From Pseudoduganella guangdongensis (lineage in GTDB: Bacteria > Pseudomonadota > Gammaproteobacteria > Burkholderiales > Burkholderiaceae_D): a DNA stretch of 64,000 bases. The notes under the pieces were generated by a model, which saw only the letters and a program-made list of their open reading frames with translations, had not been told where the DNA came from and did not search any database. This document shows, piece by piece, positions 8,629 through 17,381 of the stretch. Each line of letters begins with the position of its first letter. The first letter of the stretch is position 1. The stretch is taken from positions 265,833 to 329,832 of the forward strand of contig NZ_WWCJ01000003.1 in assembly GCF_009857475.1 (NCBI RefSeq). Direction: 5' to 3'. The translations under genes and the position numbers were made by a program.

Positions 8629-9724
8629 CGCGGGCGGTGAGCTTGTGGCGCCAGCGGATCACGCCGGTGACCAGCAGCAGCAAGGGCAGGAAGCCGCAGG
8701 CGAAGACGATCCAGCGTCCGGCCTGGCCGAAGGCTTCGCCGTTATGTAAAGGGTGCATCCAGTGGGTGAACTGCTGGGCCAGGCCGGCGTGGGCCGGGTC
8801 GCTGCTGCGCAGCAGGTTTCCGTTGCGCGGGTCGTGCCAGGCACGCGTCTGCGGAAAGCGCCGGCTTGGCTCGAAGGGCTGGTGCATGCGCAGCATGATC
8901 GGCGTGCCGCGCGCGCCCGAGGTTTCTATCCAGCGCAGGTCGGCCTGCGGGAAGGCCCGCTGCGCCTGGCGCACGGCTTCGTCCAGCGCTTGCGGCGCCG
9001 GCGGCGCAGCAGGCAGGGCGGGCGCGGTGGTTGCCGGCGTTGCGCCGAGCAGCACGCGGGTCTGGTCGGGGAAGGCGAGTGCGCTGCCGGTCAGCAGGAG
9101 TGCCAGCAGGAGCAGGAGGCCATAGACGCCGCCGGTACAGTGCAGGTCGTAGGCGCGCTTCACCGTGCCGGAGCGCGGCAGGATGCGCAGGCCGGACCAC
9201 CAGCGTTGCGGGCTGGGCCACCACAGGTAGATGCCGGCCAGCAGGACTGCCACGTTGAGCAGGCCGATCATCCCCACCGCAGTGGCGCCGCCTTTGCCGA
9301 GCAAGAGGGTGAAGTGCAGGTTGTAGATCCACGTCAGCGGCGTGTCGCCCCAGAAGCGCGCTTCGCGCAGGGCCAGCGTGGACGGTTCAAGGCTGACCAG
9401 GAAGGGCGCGAAATGCTGGCCTTTGCGCTCCGGCGCGCCGTAGTAGCGCGCGTTGACCGGCGCTGCGGGCGACATGGGCAGTTCGATGCGCCATGGGCCG
9501 TCGTAGCGCGGGAAGTGCAGGCGCAGCGCGGCTTCAATTGCGCTCGCGCTGGCGGGGCGCGCGTCCTGCTGGACGACCGGGGCTGGCGCCAGCGACTGCT
9601 CGATATCTACGTAGAACACCAGGACGCTGCCGGTCAGCCCGAGCAGCACCAGCCAGCTGCCGAGCAGCAGTCCGCTCCACAAGTGGAAGGCTAGTGCCAG
9701 GCGGCGCAAGCGGCTGCTGCCCAT
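8549..9724 (-). CDS. PepSY-associated transmembrane protein
   Basis: 391 residues, inner membrane. Start region LALAFHLWSGLLLGSWLVLLGLTGSVLVF is the first helix with the conserved His; further helices occur at about 150-180 (AVGMIGLLNVAVLLAGIYLWW), 205-225 and 345-365. Such proteins accompany TonB receptors and are thought to reduce or handle ferric siderophores. It starts four bases after the TonB receptor stop, so the two form an operon. The Pro/Ala-rich tail overlaps the LysR gene by 80 bases in opposite orientation. Confidence 0.85.
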   Translation of the reverse strand: MGSSRLRRLALAFHLWSGLLLGSWLVLLGLTGSVLVFYVDIEQSLAPAPVVQQDARPASASAIEAALRLHFPRYDGPWRIELPMSPAAPVNARYYGAPERKGQHFAPFLVSLEPSTLALREARFWGDTPLTWIYNLHFTLLLGKGGATAVGMIGLLNVAVLLAGIYLWWPSPQRWWSGLRILPRSGTVKRAYDLHCTGGVYGLLLLLALLLTGSALAFPDQTRVLLGATPATTAPALPAAPPAPQALDEAVRQAQRAFPQADLRWIETSGARGTPIMLRMHQPFEPSRRFPQTRAWHDPRNGNLLRSSDPAHAGLAQQFTHWMHPLHNGEAFGQAGRWIVFACGFLPLLLLVTGVIRWRHKLTARATVQHQRQKSPPPPAAPMAVGRAGAA

Positions 9725-9728
9725 GGCG

Positions 9729-11777
9729 TCAGAAGTGCGCCGTCACCATCAGGTGCACGCTGCGCGGATTGCCCGGCGCATGCAGCGCCTGAACGCCGTC
9801 GTGCCACACGTACTCGCTGTAACGGTTGGTGGCGTTGCGCAGTTGCAGTTCGACGTCGAAGTTCTGCTGCACGCACCAGGTGGCGGAGAGGTTGAGCAAA
9901 GCGTAGCTGCCATACTTGCCGGTCTTGTTGCTGCGCTCCAGGTAGTAGCTGCTTTGGCCGCTCACGGTGGCGGAGAAGCGCAGCATGTCGCTCGGCCGGT
10001 AGTCGGTGCCCAGGTTGTACAGCACGCGCGGTACGTGATCGATCTCGTTGCCCACCGTGGCGATGGCGGCGGCGTCGGCGTGCATGATGCGCGAGCGTTG
10101 CAGCGCGGCGCCGATCCACGCTCCCCACTCAGGCGTGGGCTGCAGGTTGAATTGCACGTCCAGGCCGCGGCGGCGGGTGGCGCCAATGTTTTCGGCGTCG
10201 TTGGCCGGGTCGTTCAGCTTGCGCCGGGTTTCGTTGGAGGCGTTCTGCTGCCATACGGCGATGCGGCCTTCCACCCAGTCCAGCGGGCGCAGTTTGACGC
10301 CAGTTTCCCAGCCCTGGTTGATGGATGGGGCCAGGTCCTGCGACTGGTTCACCTTGTAGGCGGCGGTGCCGACCCCGACCTGGAAGCTGCGGCCCCAGTT
10401 GCCGTAGGCGGAGTAGCCGGGCGCCAGCTTGTAGACGGCGCTGATCTTGGGCTGGCTGATCCAGCCGTAATCGTTCACGTCGTACACGCGGCCGTTGAGC
10501 AGGTTGGTGTACTGGCCGCTGACTTTGTCGACGCGCCAGGCCGGCGTGACGGTCAGGTCGGAACTTGGTTTGAGCACGGCTTGCGCGAAACCGCCGCTGG
10601 TGTTCAGGTCGAATTGCTGGTTGCGCGTTTGTGCGCTGCGCGCCTGGCGCACGGTGTTATAGCGTTCGCTGCGATTGTCCTGGCGCTCGCTATCCAGGCC
10701 GCCCACCAGGGTCAGGTCGCCCAGCGCGGTCTTGCCGGCGCGCCAGGTCAGGTTGGTGCTGGCGCCGGTGTGGCGTTCGGAGACGATGCGCTCTTGCTGC
10801 GACACGTTGGCGGAGAAGGTGACGTAGCGGCTGTCGTCGAGCCGGTTCTGGTAGGCCTGGGCGGTCCAGAACAGGCGGTTGGCCAGGGTGGTTTCCGCCT
10901 GCAGCGCCACTTGGGTCATGCGGCGCTGGTCGTGATCATAGGCGTTGTGCGCCGGGGACATGGATGGTTTGCGTTGCGCTTCGGCGCTGGTCAGGTAGCC
11001 TGCTTCGTCGGCGCTGGCTTCGTGGTGGCGTAGTACCAGGCCGTAGCGGCTGTTGCCCTGGTCCGGCGAGTAGAACCATTTGCCGGAGAAGCCTTTCTTG
11101 TCGGCCTGGGCATGGTCTCGGTAGCCGTCGGTTTCCTGCCATGTCAGGGCGTAGTTCTGCGACCAGCCGCCTGCTTCGCGGCCCAGTGCGGCCTGTGCGT
11201 CGCGCGTGTTCTTGCTGCCGGCGCCCAGGCGCGCGTTGCTGTAGTTGCCGCCGGATTTGGTGACGATATTGGCATTGCCGGCAATGTTGTGCATTCCATA
11301 GCGCGGGTCGTTGGTGCCGCGCACCACTTCCACCGAGCCGATATCCAGCAGCGGCGCCAGGTCGATATACGGCATATTGCCGTCGTTGCTATTGCTTGGT
11401 ATGCCGTCCAGCAGCAGCTTGACGGCGTTGATCTCGCCTTCGCCGTTGAAGCCGCGCATGGAGAACTTGCCGGAGGTGGTGCCCTGGCCGAACTGGGTGA
11501 GCATCACCCCCGGCACCTGGCCGAACAGCTGCCAGTTGTGCGAGATGGCTTGCTGCGCGATTTGGTCCTCGCGCACCATGTCGACGGAAGTCATGACATT
11601 ACGGGTCGCCAGCGGCCCCGTTGCATGGCCGACAATGATGACGCGGCCGACCGTCAGGGCGGGCATGTCGGCGTTGGCTGTCTCCTGCGCCAGGGTGGGC
11701 AGCGCGGGCAGCGAAAATGCGGCTGCGAGCGCGCAGGCGAGCGGGGAACGGCGGAGGAAGCTGTGAACGGGTCGCAT
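9729..11777 (-). CDS. TonB-dependent receptor (siderophore-type)
   Basis: 682 residues, outer membrane. A signal peptide (CALAAAFSLPALPTLAQ) is followed by a plug domain (MVREDQIAQQAISHNWQLF; SMRGFNGEGEINAVKLLLDG; VEVVRGTNDPRYG) and a 22-strand-type barrel ending in a C-terminal Phe (MVTAHF). No N-terminal signalling extension is seen, so it should not use an anti-sigma partner. Substrate is likely an iron chelate given the co-transcribed PepSY protein; no clear Fur box was found upstream. Confidence 0.9.
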   Translation of the reverse strand: MRPVHSFLRRSPLACALAAAFSLPALPTLAQETANADMPALTVGRVIIVGHATGPLATRNVMTSVDMVREDQIAQQAISHNWQLFGQVPGVMLTQFGQGTTSGKFSMRGFNGEGEINAVKLLLDGIPSNSNDGNMPYIDLAPLLDIGSVEVVRGTNDPRYGMHNIAGNANIVTKSGGNYSNARLGAGSKNTRDAQAALGREAGGWSQNYALTWQETDGYRDHAQADKKGFSGKWFYSPDQGNSRYGLVLRHHEASADEAGYLTSAEAQRKPSMSPAHNAYDHDQRRMTQVALQAETTLANRLFWTAQAYQNRLDDSRYVTFSANVSQQERIVSERHTGASTNLTWRAGKTALGDLTLVGGLDSERQDNRSERYNTVRQARSAQTRNQQFDLNTSGGFAQAVLKPSSDLTVTPAWRVDKVSGQYTNLLNGRVYDVNDYGWISQPKISAVYKLAPGYSAYGNWGRSFQVGVGTAAYKVNQSQDLAPSINQGWETGVKLRPLDWVEGRIAVWQQNASNETRRKLNDPANDAENIGATRRRGLDVQFNLQPTPEWGAWIGAALQRSRIMHADAAAIATVGNEIDHVPRVLYNLGTDYRPSDMLRFSATVSGQSSYYLERSNKTGKYGSYALLNLSATWCVQQNFDVELQLRNATNRYSEYVWHDGVQALHAPGNPRSVHLMVTAHF

Positions 11778-11836
11778 GATCTCGTATATTCTTGATGACT
11801 CAGGCCGATCATAGGGGGGGAGGGCCGGTTTGATGC

Positions 11837-11850
11837 ATGATCTGGATCAA
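11837..11850. promoter_or_regulatory. FNR/Anr-like box, one mismatch
   Basis: ATGAT-CTGG-ATCAA (reverse strand TTGAT-CCAG-ATCAT) matches the FNR consensus TTGAT-N4-ATCAA in nine of ten positions. It lies between the divergent TonB receptor (start 11777) and truC (start 11882). Functional only by inference. Confidence 0.4.
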
Positions 11851-11881
11851 AATGTCCCGGAATGGGAGAATAGCGCCCGCA

Positions 11882-12658
11882 ATGAAAACCAATCCCCTGA
11901 CTGAAATCTATCGCGACCAGTGGCTGCTGGTGGTGCACAAGCCGGCCGGCTTGCTGGTGCACCGCAGCCCGATCGACCCGCACGAAACGGAGTTCGCGCT
12001 GCAGTATGCGCGCGAGCTGAATGGCGGCGAGTACGTGTATGCCGTGCACCGGCTGGACCGGCCCACGTCCGGTTTGCTGGTGTTTGCGCGCGACTCGCAG
12101 ACGGCCAGCGTGCTGGGTAAGGCCTTCATGGCGGGCGAGGTGCGCAAGCGCTACCTGGCCATGGTGCGCGGCTGGGCGCCGCAGGAAGGGGTGATCGACC
12201 ACCCTCTGCGCGAGGAGCCGGAGGACCGGCGCTGCAAGGACGAGGAGGCGCCGGTGCGCGAGGCGCTGACCCGCTACCGCCGGCTGGCGACGACGGAGAT
12301 CCCGGTGGCGCTGGAGGGCTATAGCAGCAGCCGTTACAGCCTGGTGGAGCTATTCCCGGAAACGGGCCGCCGCCACCAGCTGCGGCGCCATATGAAGCAC
12401 ATCAGCCACCCGATCATCGGCGATGCGAATCACGGGCGCGGGCGGCATAACCGCTACTTTGCCGAGCGCTTTGGTTTTGGCCGGCTGATGCTGGCGGCGG
12501 TCGGCATGTCGTTCAAACATCCGGAGACGGGCGAGCTGCTGGAGCTGGCCGTCGCGCCGGAAGCCAGCTTCCTGCAGGTGCTGTCAATCTTCCCCGCCGA
12601 CAGTGGCATTCGCGATGCCGTAGGGGACGTGCCCGGTGGGGACGAACTCGCGCGCTGA
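11882..12658 (+). CDS. truC: tRNA pseudouridine(65) synthase TruC
   Basis: 258 residues from ATG 11882, close to the 260 residues of E. coli TruC; a longer in-frame start has no support. RluA-type pseudouridine synthase: YRDQWLLVVHKPAGLLVHRS opening, the catalytic Asp in HRLDRPTSGLLVFA, and the late motif FPETGRRHQLRRHMKHISHPIIGD, which is TruC-like. Modifies U65 of certain tRNAs in the cytosol. Its 3' end overlaps the convergent 5'-nucleotidase gene by 75 bases. Confidence 0.9.
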   Translation: MKTNPLTEIYRDQWLLVVHKPAGLLVHRSPIDPHETEFALQYARELNGGEYVYAVHRLDRPTSGLLVFARDSQTASVLGKAFMAGEVRKRYLAMVRGWAPQEGVIDHPLREEPEDRRCKDEEAPVREALTRYRRLATTEIPVALEGYSSSRYSLVELFPETGRRHQLRRHMKHISHPIIGDANHGRGRHNRYFAERFGFGRLMLAAVGMSFKHPETGELLELAVAPEASFLQVLSIFPADSGIRDAVGDVPGGDELAR

Positions 12659-13462
12659 GTCGCAGTGCACCGGCTGGTCGTCGAAGAAGATGTCGGCGCC
12701 AAAGGCCTTGAGGAAAACACCCTTCGGCATACCGCCCAGGAACAGGGCTTCGTCAATCCGGATATCCCATGCGCGCAAGGTGCGGATCACGCGTTCGTGC
12801 GCGGGCGCCGAGCGCGCGGTCACCAGGGCGGTGCGGATCGGCGAATCGTCCGGGCCGTAGGCGGCCTGGATGGCGTGCAGGGCGGCCAGGAAGTTCTTGA
12901 ACGGGCCGCCAGGCATCGGGTCGCGCGCTGCTTCCTTTTCGTTGCGGGCAAAGGCGTCCAGGCCAAGCTGCTTGTAGATGCGCTCAGAGTCGTCGGAAAA
13001 CAGCACGGCATCGCCGTCGAAGGCAATGCGCAGCTGGCCGCTGTCGTTCTCGCGGTGGGAGGGCAGGATGGTGGCGGCGGCGAGGCCATGGGCCAGCGAT
13101 TCGCGCACATCGTCCGGATTGGTGGACAGGAACAGCTGCGCGCCGAACGCCGCCACATATCGGTGCGTGCTGGCGCCGGAGCAGAAGGCGGCGCGTTTGA
13201 TATCCAGCTGGTAGTGCTCAATCGAGTTGAAGATGCGCAGGCCGGTGTCGGCGCTGTTGCGCGACAGGAGCACCACTTCCACCCCCTTGTTCAAAGCGAG
13301 CAGCTTTTTCACCAACGTGAAGGCGGGGCCGGGCTCCAGCACCACATGCTCGTTGGCGCGCTGGTGGGCGCAATACGCCTCCACGCCCTCGCTTTCGTAG
13401 ATGGCGTGGCTCTCGTCCAGCTGGAACAGGGCGCGTGAAGAAATAGCGATAACGAGTTTCAT
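12584..13462 (-). CDS. Cytosolic 5'-nucleotidase (NT5C1-type)
   Basis: 292 residues, ATG 13462 with GGAGGA upstream. Resembles the bacterial members of the cytosolic 5'-nucleotidase I family: IAISSRALFQLDESHAIYES start, VVLLSRNSADTGLRI, the Asp-rich IAFDGDAVLFSDDSE, and FLGGMPKGVFLKAFGADIFFDDQ near the C-terminus. Expected to dephosphorylate nucleoside monophosphates. Upstream it has two TGTCGCA/TGCGACA inverted repeats likely to control it. Confidence 0.85.
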   Translation of the reverse strand: MKLVIAISSRALFQLDESHAIYESEGVEAYCAHQRANEHVVLEPGPAFTLVKKLLALNKGVEVVLLSRNSADTGLRIFNSIEHYQLDIKRAAFCSGASTHRYVAAFGAQLFLSTNPDDVRESLAHGLAAATILPSHRENDSGQLRIAFDGDAVLFSDDSERIYKQLGLDAFARNEKEAARDPMPGGPFKNFLAALHAIQAAYGPDDSPIRTALVTARSAPAHERVIRTLRAWDIRIDEALFLGGMPKGVFLKAFGADIFFDDQPVHCDSAREFVPTGHVPYGIANATVGGED

Positions 13463-13482
13463 GAATCCTCCTTAAGCAGCAT

Positions 13483-13526
13483 TGTCGCAGGATGCTGCGA
13501 CAAAATGTGTCGCAGCCCGTGCGACA
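13483..13526. promoter_or_regulatory. Tandem TGTCGCA/TGCGACA inverted repeats
   Basis: Two adjacent dyads, 13483-13502 (TGTCGCA-N6-TGCGACA) and 13508-13526 (TGTCGCA-N5-TGCGACA), with a further GTCGCA half-site at 13533. They sit 20-64 bases upstream of the 5'-nucleotidase start and on the other side lead into the small winged-helix gene. They look like operators for a dimeric repressor, which cannot be named. Confidence 0.6.
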
Positions 13527-13595
13527 TGTTCCGTCGCAGCCGCAGTCAATACTTCGCTGGTTCGCAATGGGCCAGGGAGGCAAGGTTTGGTTGGA

Positions 13596-13811
13596 ATGAT
13601 TTCGGTAGCGGAGATCGCGGCGGCAATCGAGTTTGTGCGTGGCCTGCGGGTGGCGCACGGCGCCTTGCTGGCGTGCCCGGTGTCGCGCCTGCAGGTGCGC
13701 TTTCGCCTGGGCTACCAGCACGCCTGCAGGCTGGCGGCGGCGCTGGAGGCGCAAGGCTTCTGGGAAATCGTCGTGACGCCGAGCGGGCTGCGCGGCGCAC
13801 GGCTGAAATAA
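13596..13811 (+). CDS. Small FtsK-gamma-like winged-helix protein
   Basis: 71 residues from ATG 13596. The frame extends upstream but that part would cover the operators and has poor composition. Residues 27-55 (VSRLQVRFRLGYQHACRLAAALEAQG, in parts) resemble the winged-helix gamma domain of FtsK (SLLQRRLRIGYNRAARL), in which this helix reads DNA. No translocase is attached. Divergent from the 5'-nucleotidase gene and between it and a WYL regulator, so it may be the local DNA-binding regulator. Similarity judged by eye. Confidence 0.6.
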   Translation: MISVAEIAAAIEFVRGLRVAHGALLACPVSRLQVRFRLGYQHACRLAAALEAQGFWEIVVTPSGLRGARLK

Positions 13812-13850
13812 TTGCTACAATGAAACTTCAATAACTAAAGTTTAAGCTCG

Positions 13851-14873
13851 ATGGCTTCCAAAGACTCCATGCTGCGCCAATGGAATATGCTGCGCCTGGT
13901 GCCGCGCGCGCCGCAGAGCATAACGGCAGCGGATATCACGGAGCGGCTGGCGCAAGCCGAGTTCCCGGTCGATAAACGCACGGTCGAACGCGACCTGAAC
14001 GCGCTGGCCGGCCTGTTCCCGCTGCAGGTGGACGACTCCAGCAAGCCGTTCCGCTGGAGCTGGCAGCGCGCCGGCGCCGCCTTCAGCCTGCCCGGCATGA
14101 GCGTGCCGGAAGCGCTGACCCTGACCATGGTGGAGCAGCACCTGCGGCACCAGCTGCCGCCATCGACGCTGGATGCCCTGCAGCCGCACTTCTCCGCCGC
14201 CGCGCACACCCTGGCCGCCACCGACGACAAGGCGCACACCAAAGCCTGGCTGGGCAAGGTGCGCAGCATACCGGCCGCCCAGCCCTTGCTGCCGGCGGAG
14301 CTGGACGAGGGCTGCCAGCGCACGATTTACGACGCGCTGATGAAGGACTGCCAGCTCAAGCTGCATTACCTCAAGCGCGACGGCAGCACGCTAGCGGTCT
14401 ACGAATCGGTGCATCCGCTGGCCATCGTGCAAAAGGGCGGCACGGTCTACCTGGTCTGCCTGTTCGCGGACTACGACGACGCGCGCACCATCGCGCTGCA
14501 CCGTGTCAAGCAGGCCGAGATGCTGCACCTGCCGGCGCGCCGCAGCGAGGGCTTTGATATCGACGCCTTCATCGCCCAGGGCCAGTTCGGCATTGCCGCC
14601 GGCGGCGCCATCCGCCTGCAGGCCGTGTTCAAACGTGCCGCCGGCGAGCATCTGGCGGAAACGCCTCTCAGCAAGGATCAGGTGCTGTTCAACGAATCGC
14701 CCGAGACCGTGCGCCTGATCGCCACCGTGCCGCGCACCCGCGCCTTGTCGTGGTGGCTGCTGGGCTTCGGCGACGGCGTGGTGGTGCACGAACCGGCCGA
14801 ACTGCGCGAGGAACTCAAGCAAACCGCGTTGCGCATGGCCGCAGCGTACGGTGGCGATGGCGGCAGCGCTTAA
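13851..14873 (+). CDS. WYL-domain transcriptional regulator
   Basis: 340 residues. Residues 1-75 are a DeoR-like helix-turn-helix (ITERLAQAEFPVDKRTVERDLNALAGLFPL). Residues 150-240 form the WYL domain, a likely sensor of nucleic acid or nucleotide ligands (LHYLKRDGSTLAVYESVHPLAIVQKGGTVYLVCLF, in parts), followed by the WCX C-terminal extension. WYL proteins often regulate DNA-damage or phage-defence genes, but none is next to it here. Its stop overlaps the next convergent gene by four bases. Confidence 0.88.
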   Translation: MASKDSMLRQWNMLRLVPRAPQSITAADITERLAQAEFPVDKRTVERDLNALAGLFPLQVDDSSKPFRWSWQRAGAAFSLPGMSVPEALTLTMVEQHLRHQLPPSTLDALQPHFSAAAHTLAATDDKAHTKAWLGKVRSIPAAQPLLPAELDEGCQRTIYDALMKDCQLKLHYLKRDGSTLAVYESVHPLAIVQKGGTVYLVCLFADYDDARTIALHRVKQAEMLHLPARRSEGFDIDAFIAQGQFGIAAGGAIRLQAVFKRAAGEHLAETPLSKDQVLFNESPETVRLIATVPRTRALSWWLLGFGDGVVVHEPAELREELKQTALRMAAAYGGDGGSA

Positions 14874-15169
14874 CGGCGAATGCGTCGCCAGAGCTTGACG
14901 GCCCATTCGACGAATGCTGCCATGGGTTTGCGCAGGAAGGGAATGTCGTAGGACAGCAGGAGAAGGCCGATGATGATGTCTTCCACGCCCAATATCGGCA
15001 GGTAGGGCAGGAACAGCCCCACCGCGATCAGCAGCAGGGCGAGGGGAATGCGTACCCAGCGCGCCTTGTCGGAGCGCGCCCATTCAAGGAAGCGCCGGGC
15101 CTTGCCCGGCACCTCACGTTCCAGCTTGTCGACCGCATGGTCGAGCTTCTGTTTACCATCGGTAGCCAT
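14870..15169 (-). CDS. Small membrane protein
   Basis: 99 residues. A charged, helical N-terminus (KQKLDHAVDKLEREVPGKARRF) precedes two hydrophobic helices (PLALLLIAVGLFLPYLPILG and IIIGLLLLSYDIPFL) and a basic tail (KLWRRIRR). The look is of the PGPGW-type putative transmembrane proteins found in proteobacteria. Function unknown. Confidence 0.7.
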   Translation of the reverse strand: MATDGKQKLDHAVDKLEREVPGKARRFLEWARSDKARWVRIPLALLLIAVGLFLPYLPILGVEDIIIGLLLLSYDIPFLRKPMAAFVEWAVKLWRRIRR

Positions 15170-15222
15170 GGCCGTATGCTACAGCGCCCCGGTAATGGGG
15201 CGCGCGCGACTGGCCAGGCTGC

Positions 15223-17316
15223 TTACAGCTTGAAGGTCAGGCCGGCGTAGACCGAGCGGCCCATGCCTGCCACGCCGATCCCGTACGGCACGCCGTTCAG
15301 CGACATGGTCATGCCCTGGCCGACGTAGGCGCCACCCAAAGGCAAGTCGTAGCGGCGGTCGAACAGGTTCTCCACGCCGAAATCAAGCTGCACCTTCTTC
15401 CACGCATAGCTGGTGCGCAGGGCGGCCAGAGCGTAGCCGGCGGTACGGCGTTCGTTGTGCAGCTGCGAGGTGCGCTCCTTGTGCGACACGGCTTGCACTT
15501 CCAGTGTGCTGCTCATGGCGCCCAGGCGGTGGTTCAGCGCCAGGCGGGTATTGAGCGGCATCATGTTGTACAAGTTGTCGCCGGTGCTGCGGTTCTCGCC
15601 GTGCACATAGTTCACCAGCATGTCGCCGGACAGCGAACCGTAGGCGCCGTTCGCCAGCGCGGCGTGGCCGGCAATCTCGGCGCCGTACAGCGTGGCGTCC
15701 ACGTTGGCGAAGCGCAGGTTGACGAAGACGTTCGGCTTGCAGGTCGTCAGGCAGCGCGCATCTATGTAGTCGTTCACGCGGGTGTAGTAAGGCGAAAAGG
15801 CGAGCGACCATTTTTCCTGCGCGGCGTCGTGCCATTCGATGCTGCCGGTGGCCATGTGCGCCACTTCCGGCCGCAACGACGGGTCGCCGACATAGCCGTT
15901 GCCGTCGCCGGCGATATTCACCATGGCCATTGCCATGCCGCCGGTGGACCAGGTGTAGCGCTCATACAGGTTGGGCGAGCGGGTCTTGCGGGCGTAGCCG
16001 AACTTGATGGTCGCTTCCGGCGAAGGCACATAGCGCGCCTGCGCGGTCAGGTCCAGGTTGTGGTCGTCGCGCTTGCGGTCGAGGGCATTGAAGGCGCTGG
16101 CGTCCTTGATGTAGCCGGCGTTATAGCCTTGCACCGTGCCGGTGTTGCTGGTGACCAGTTCGCCGCGCACGCCGAACTGGGTGAACCACTGCGGGTTCCA
16201 GCGGCGGTCCCATTCGGCGAAGCCGGCCAGGCGGTCGCGCTGGCCGTCGCGGATGTTCCAGAAGGTGTCGGGCGCCATGCCGCCGCCGGAAGGTTCCCAC
16301 CAGTCGTCCAGGCGGTAGCGGCGGTAGTCGGCGCCGATGCGCAGGGTGTCGCGCTCGGACAGTTTGGTGGTGCCTTTGATGGAGAGGCCGGTGTTCTCGC
16401 CTTCGGTATCCATCGGCATGCCGGGGATGTTCTTCAACGCGCCGTACCAGAACTGCTTGTCCGGGCCAAAGTTCATGGCGTGGCGGGTGTGCTCGCGGTA
16501 GACGCGGCCTTCCAGCGTGCCCCAGTCGAAGCGCTCCAGGTAGCGCAGGTTGATTTGCTCACTGTCGTTGCGGGTCAGGTCCATGCGCTGGTTGGGGAAG
16601 CCCTGGTAGGGCATGCGCTGCAGGCCAAGCTTGAGTTCCAGCAGGCGCGATTCGGCGCGCATGGCCAGGGTCAGCGAGTGGTTGCGCGACTCGTAGGCGG
16701 AGGAGCCGACAGCACGGCCGTTGCCGTCCTCGTAATTGTCCGACTTGATCGATGCGCCGCGATAGCTGGCGGAGAAGGTCTCGCTGGCCACGGTGGCGGC
16801 CAGGCTGGCGTCGCGCACGTTGCCGTTGTCGCGGTAGACGAAAGTGGCTTGCCCTTCGTGCAGCAGGCCGCCGGCTTCGGCGAATTTCGGATCGGCGGAG
16901 CGCACGCGGATGGTGCCGCCGATGCTGTCGCCGCCCACGCTCACCGGCGTAATGCCTGGCAGGACCTGGATCGATTCAACTTGCGATGGCGCGATGTACG
17001 ACAGCGCGGGATTCATATGGTTGGCGCAGGCCGAGACCAGGTCCATACCGTCGACCTGGATGCGCAGGCGGTCGTCGGACAGGCCGCGGATCGAGGGCAG
17101 GGCGGAGACGCCGCCGCCGCTGACCATGCTCACGCCGGGCACGGATTGCAGCAGGGCTGCGGTATCGCTGGGGAAGCCTTTTTTGCTGACGTCCACTTGC
17201 ATGACGTCTGGATTGGAGCCGGTGATGACAACGGTAGGGAGGGTGGTTTGCGCGTAGCAGGGAAGGGCGGTAGCAACAGACATTGCAAGCAGGTGCTTGC
17301 GTAACTGCGGTTTCAT
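15223..17316 (-). CDS. TonB-dependent receptor, probable copper/metal receptor
   Basis: 697 residues from ATG 17316 with GGAGA upstream. Signal peptide (LLAMSVATALPCYA), plug with SIRGLSDDRLRIQVDG and VSVGGDSIGGTIRV, then a large barrel ending in TFKL. The plug segment SACANHMNPALSYI resembles the Met/Cys-containing plug loop of copper receptors (NosA/OprC type). It is the last gene of an operon with a DUF2946-like His-rich protein, a thioredoxin-like protein and a BNR protein with CECC, all of which fit metal uptake. Copper specificity is inferred. Confidence 0.87.
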   Translation of the reverse strand: MKPQLRKHLLAMSVATALPCYAQTTLPTVVITGSNPDVMQVDVSKKGFPSDTAALLQSVPGVSMVSGGGVSALPSIRGLSDDRLRIQVDGMDLVSACANHMNPALSYIAPSQVESIQVLPGITPVSVGGDSIGGTIRVRSADPKFAEAGGLLHEGQATFVYRDNGNVRDASLAATVASETFSASYRGASIKSDNYEDGNGRAVGSSAYESRNHSLTLAMRAESRLLELKLGLQRMPYQGFPNQRMDLTRNDSEQINLRYLERFDWGTLEGRVYREHTRHAMNFGPDKQFWYGALKNIPGMPMDTEGENTGLSIKGTTKLSERDTLRIGADYRRYRLDDWWEPSGGGMAPDTFWNIRDGQRDRLAGFAEWDRRWNPQWFTQFGVRGELVTSNTGTVQGYNAGYIKDASAFNALDRKRDDHNLDLTAQARYVPSPEATIKFGYARKTRSPNLYERYTWSTGGMAMAMVNIAGDGNGYVGDPSLRPEVAHMATGSIEWHDAAQEKWSLAFSPYYTRVNDYIDARCLTTCKPNVFVNLRFANVDATLYGAEIAGHAALANGAYGSLSGDMLVNYVHGENRSTGDNLYNMMPLNTRLALNHRLGAMSSTLEVQAVSHKERTSQLHNERRTAGYALAALRTSYAWKKVQLDFGVENLFDRRYDLPLGGAYVGQGMTMSLNGVPYGIGVAGMGRSVYAGLTFKL

Positions 17317-17381
17317 TATTTTTCTCCGGTGTGACTTGATGTGCGCCGCGGGGGCGCGGCGCATTGGAATAAGAGCAGGTG

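Noticed and set aside
15184..15203. GCGCCCC-GGTAAT-GGGGCGC hairpin between TonB receptor and small membrane gene
   Set aside because: Only seven pairs and no T-run; not enough to call a terminator.
15457..17304. A 615-codon open frame opposite the TonB receptor
   Set aside because: Antisense shadow of the GC-rich receptor gene; biased Gly/Val/Ala/Arg/His composition, no domain, no ribosome site. Same for 56200-58017, 53647-55248, 27493-29127, 43480-44913, 9723-11033, 19468-20895 and 33713-35002.
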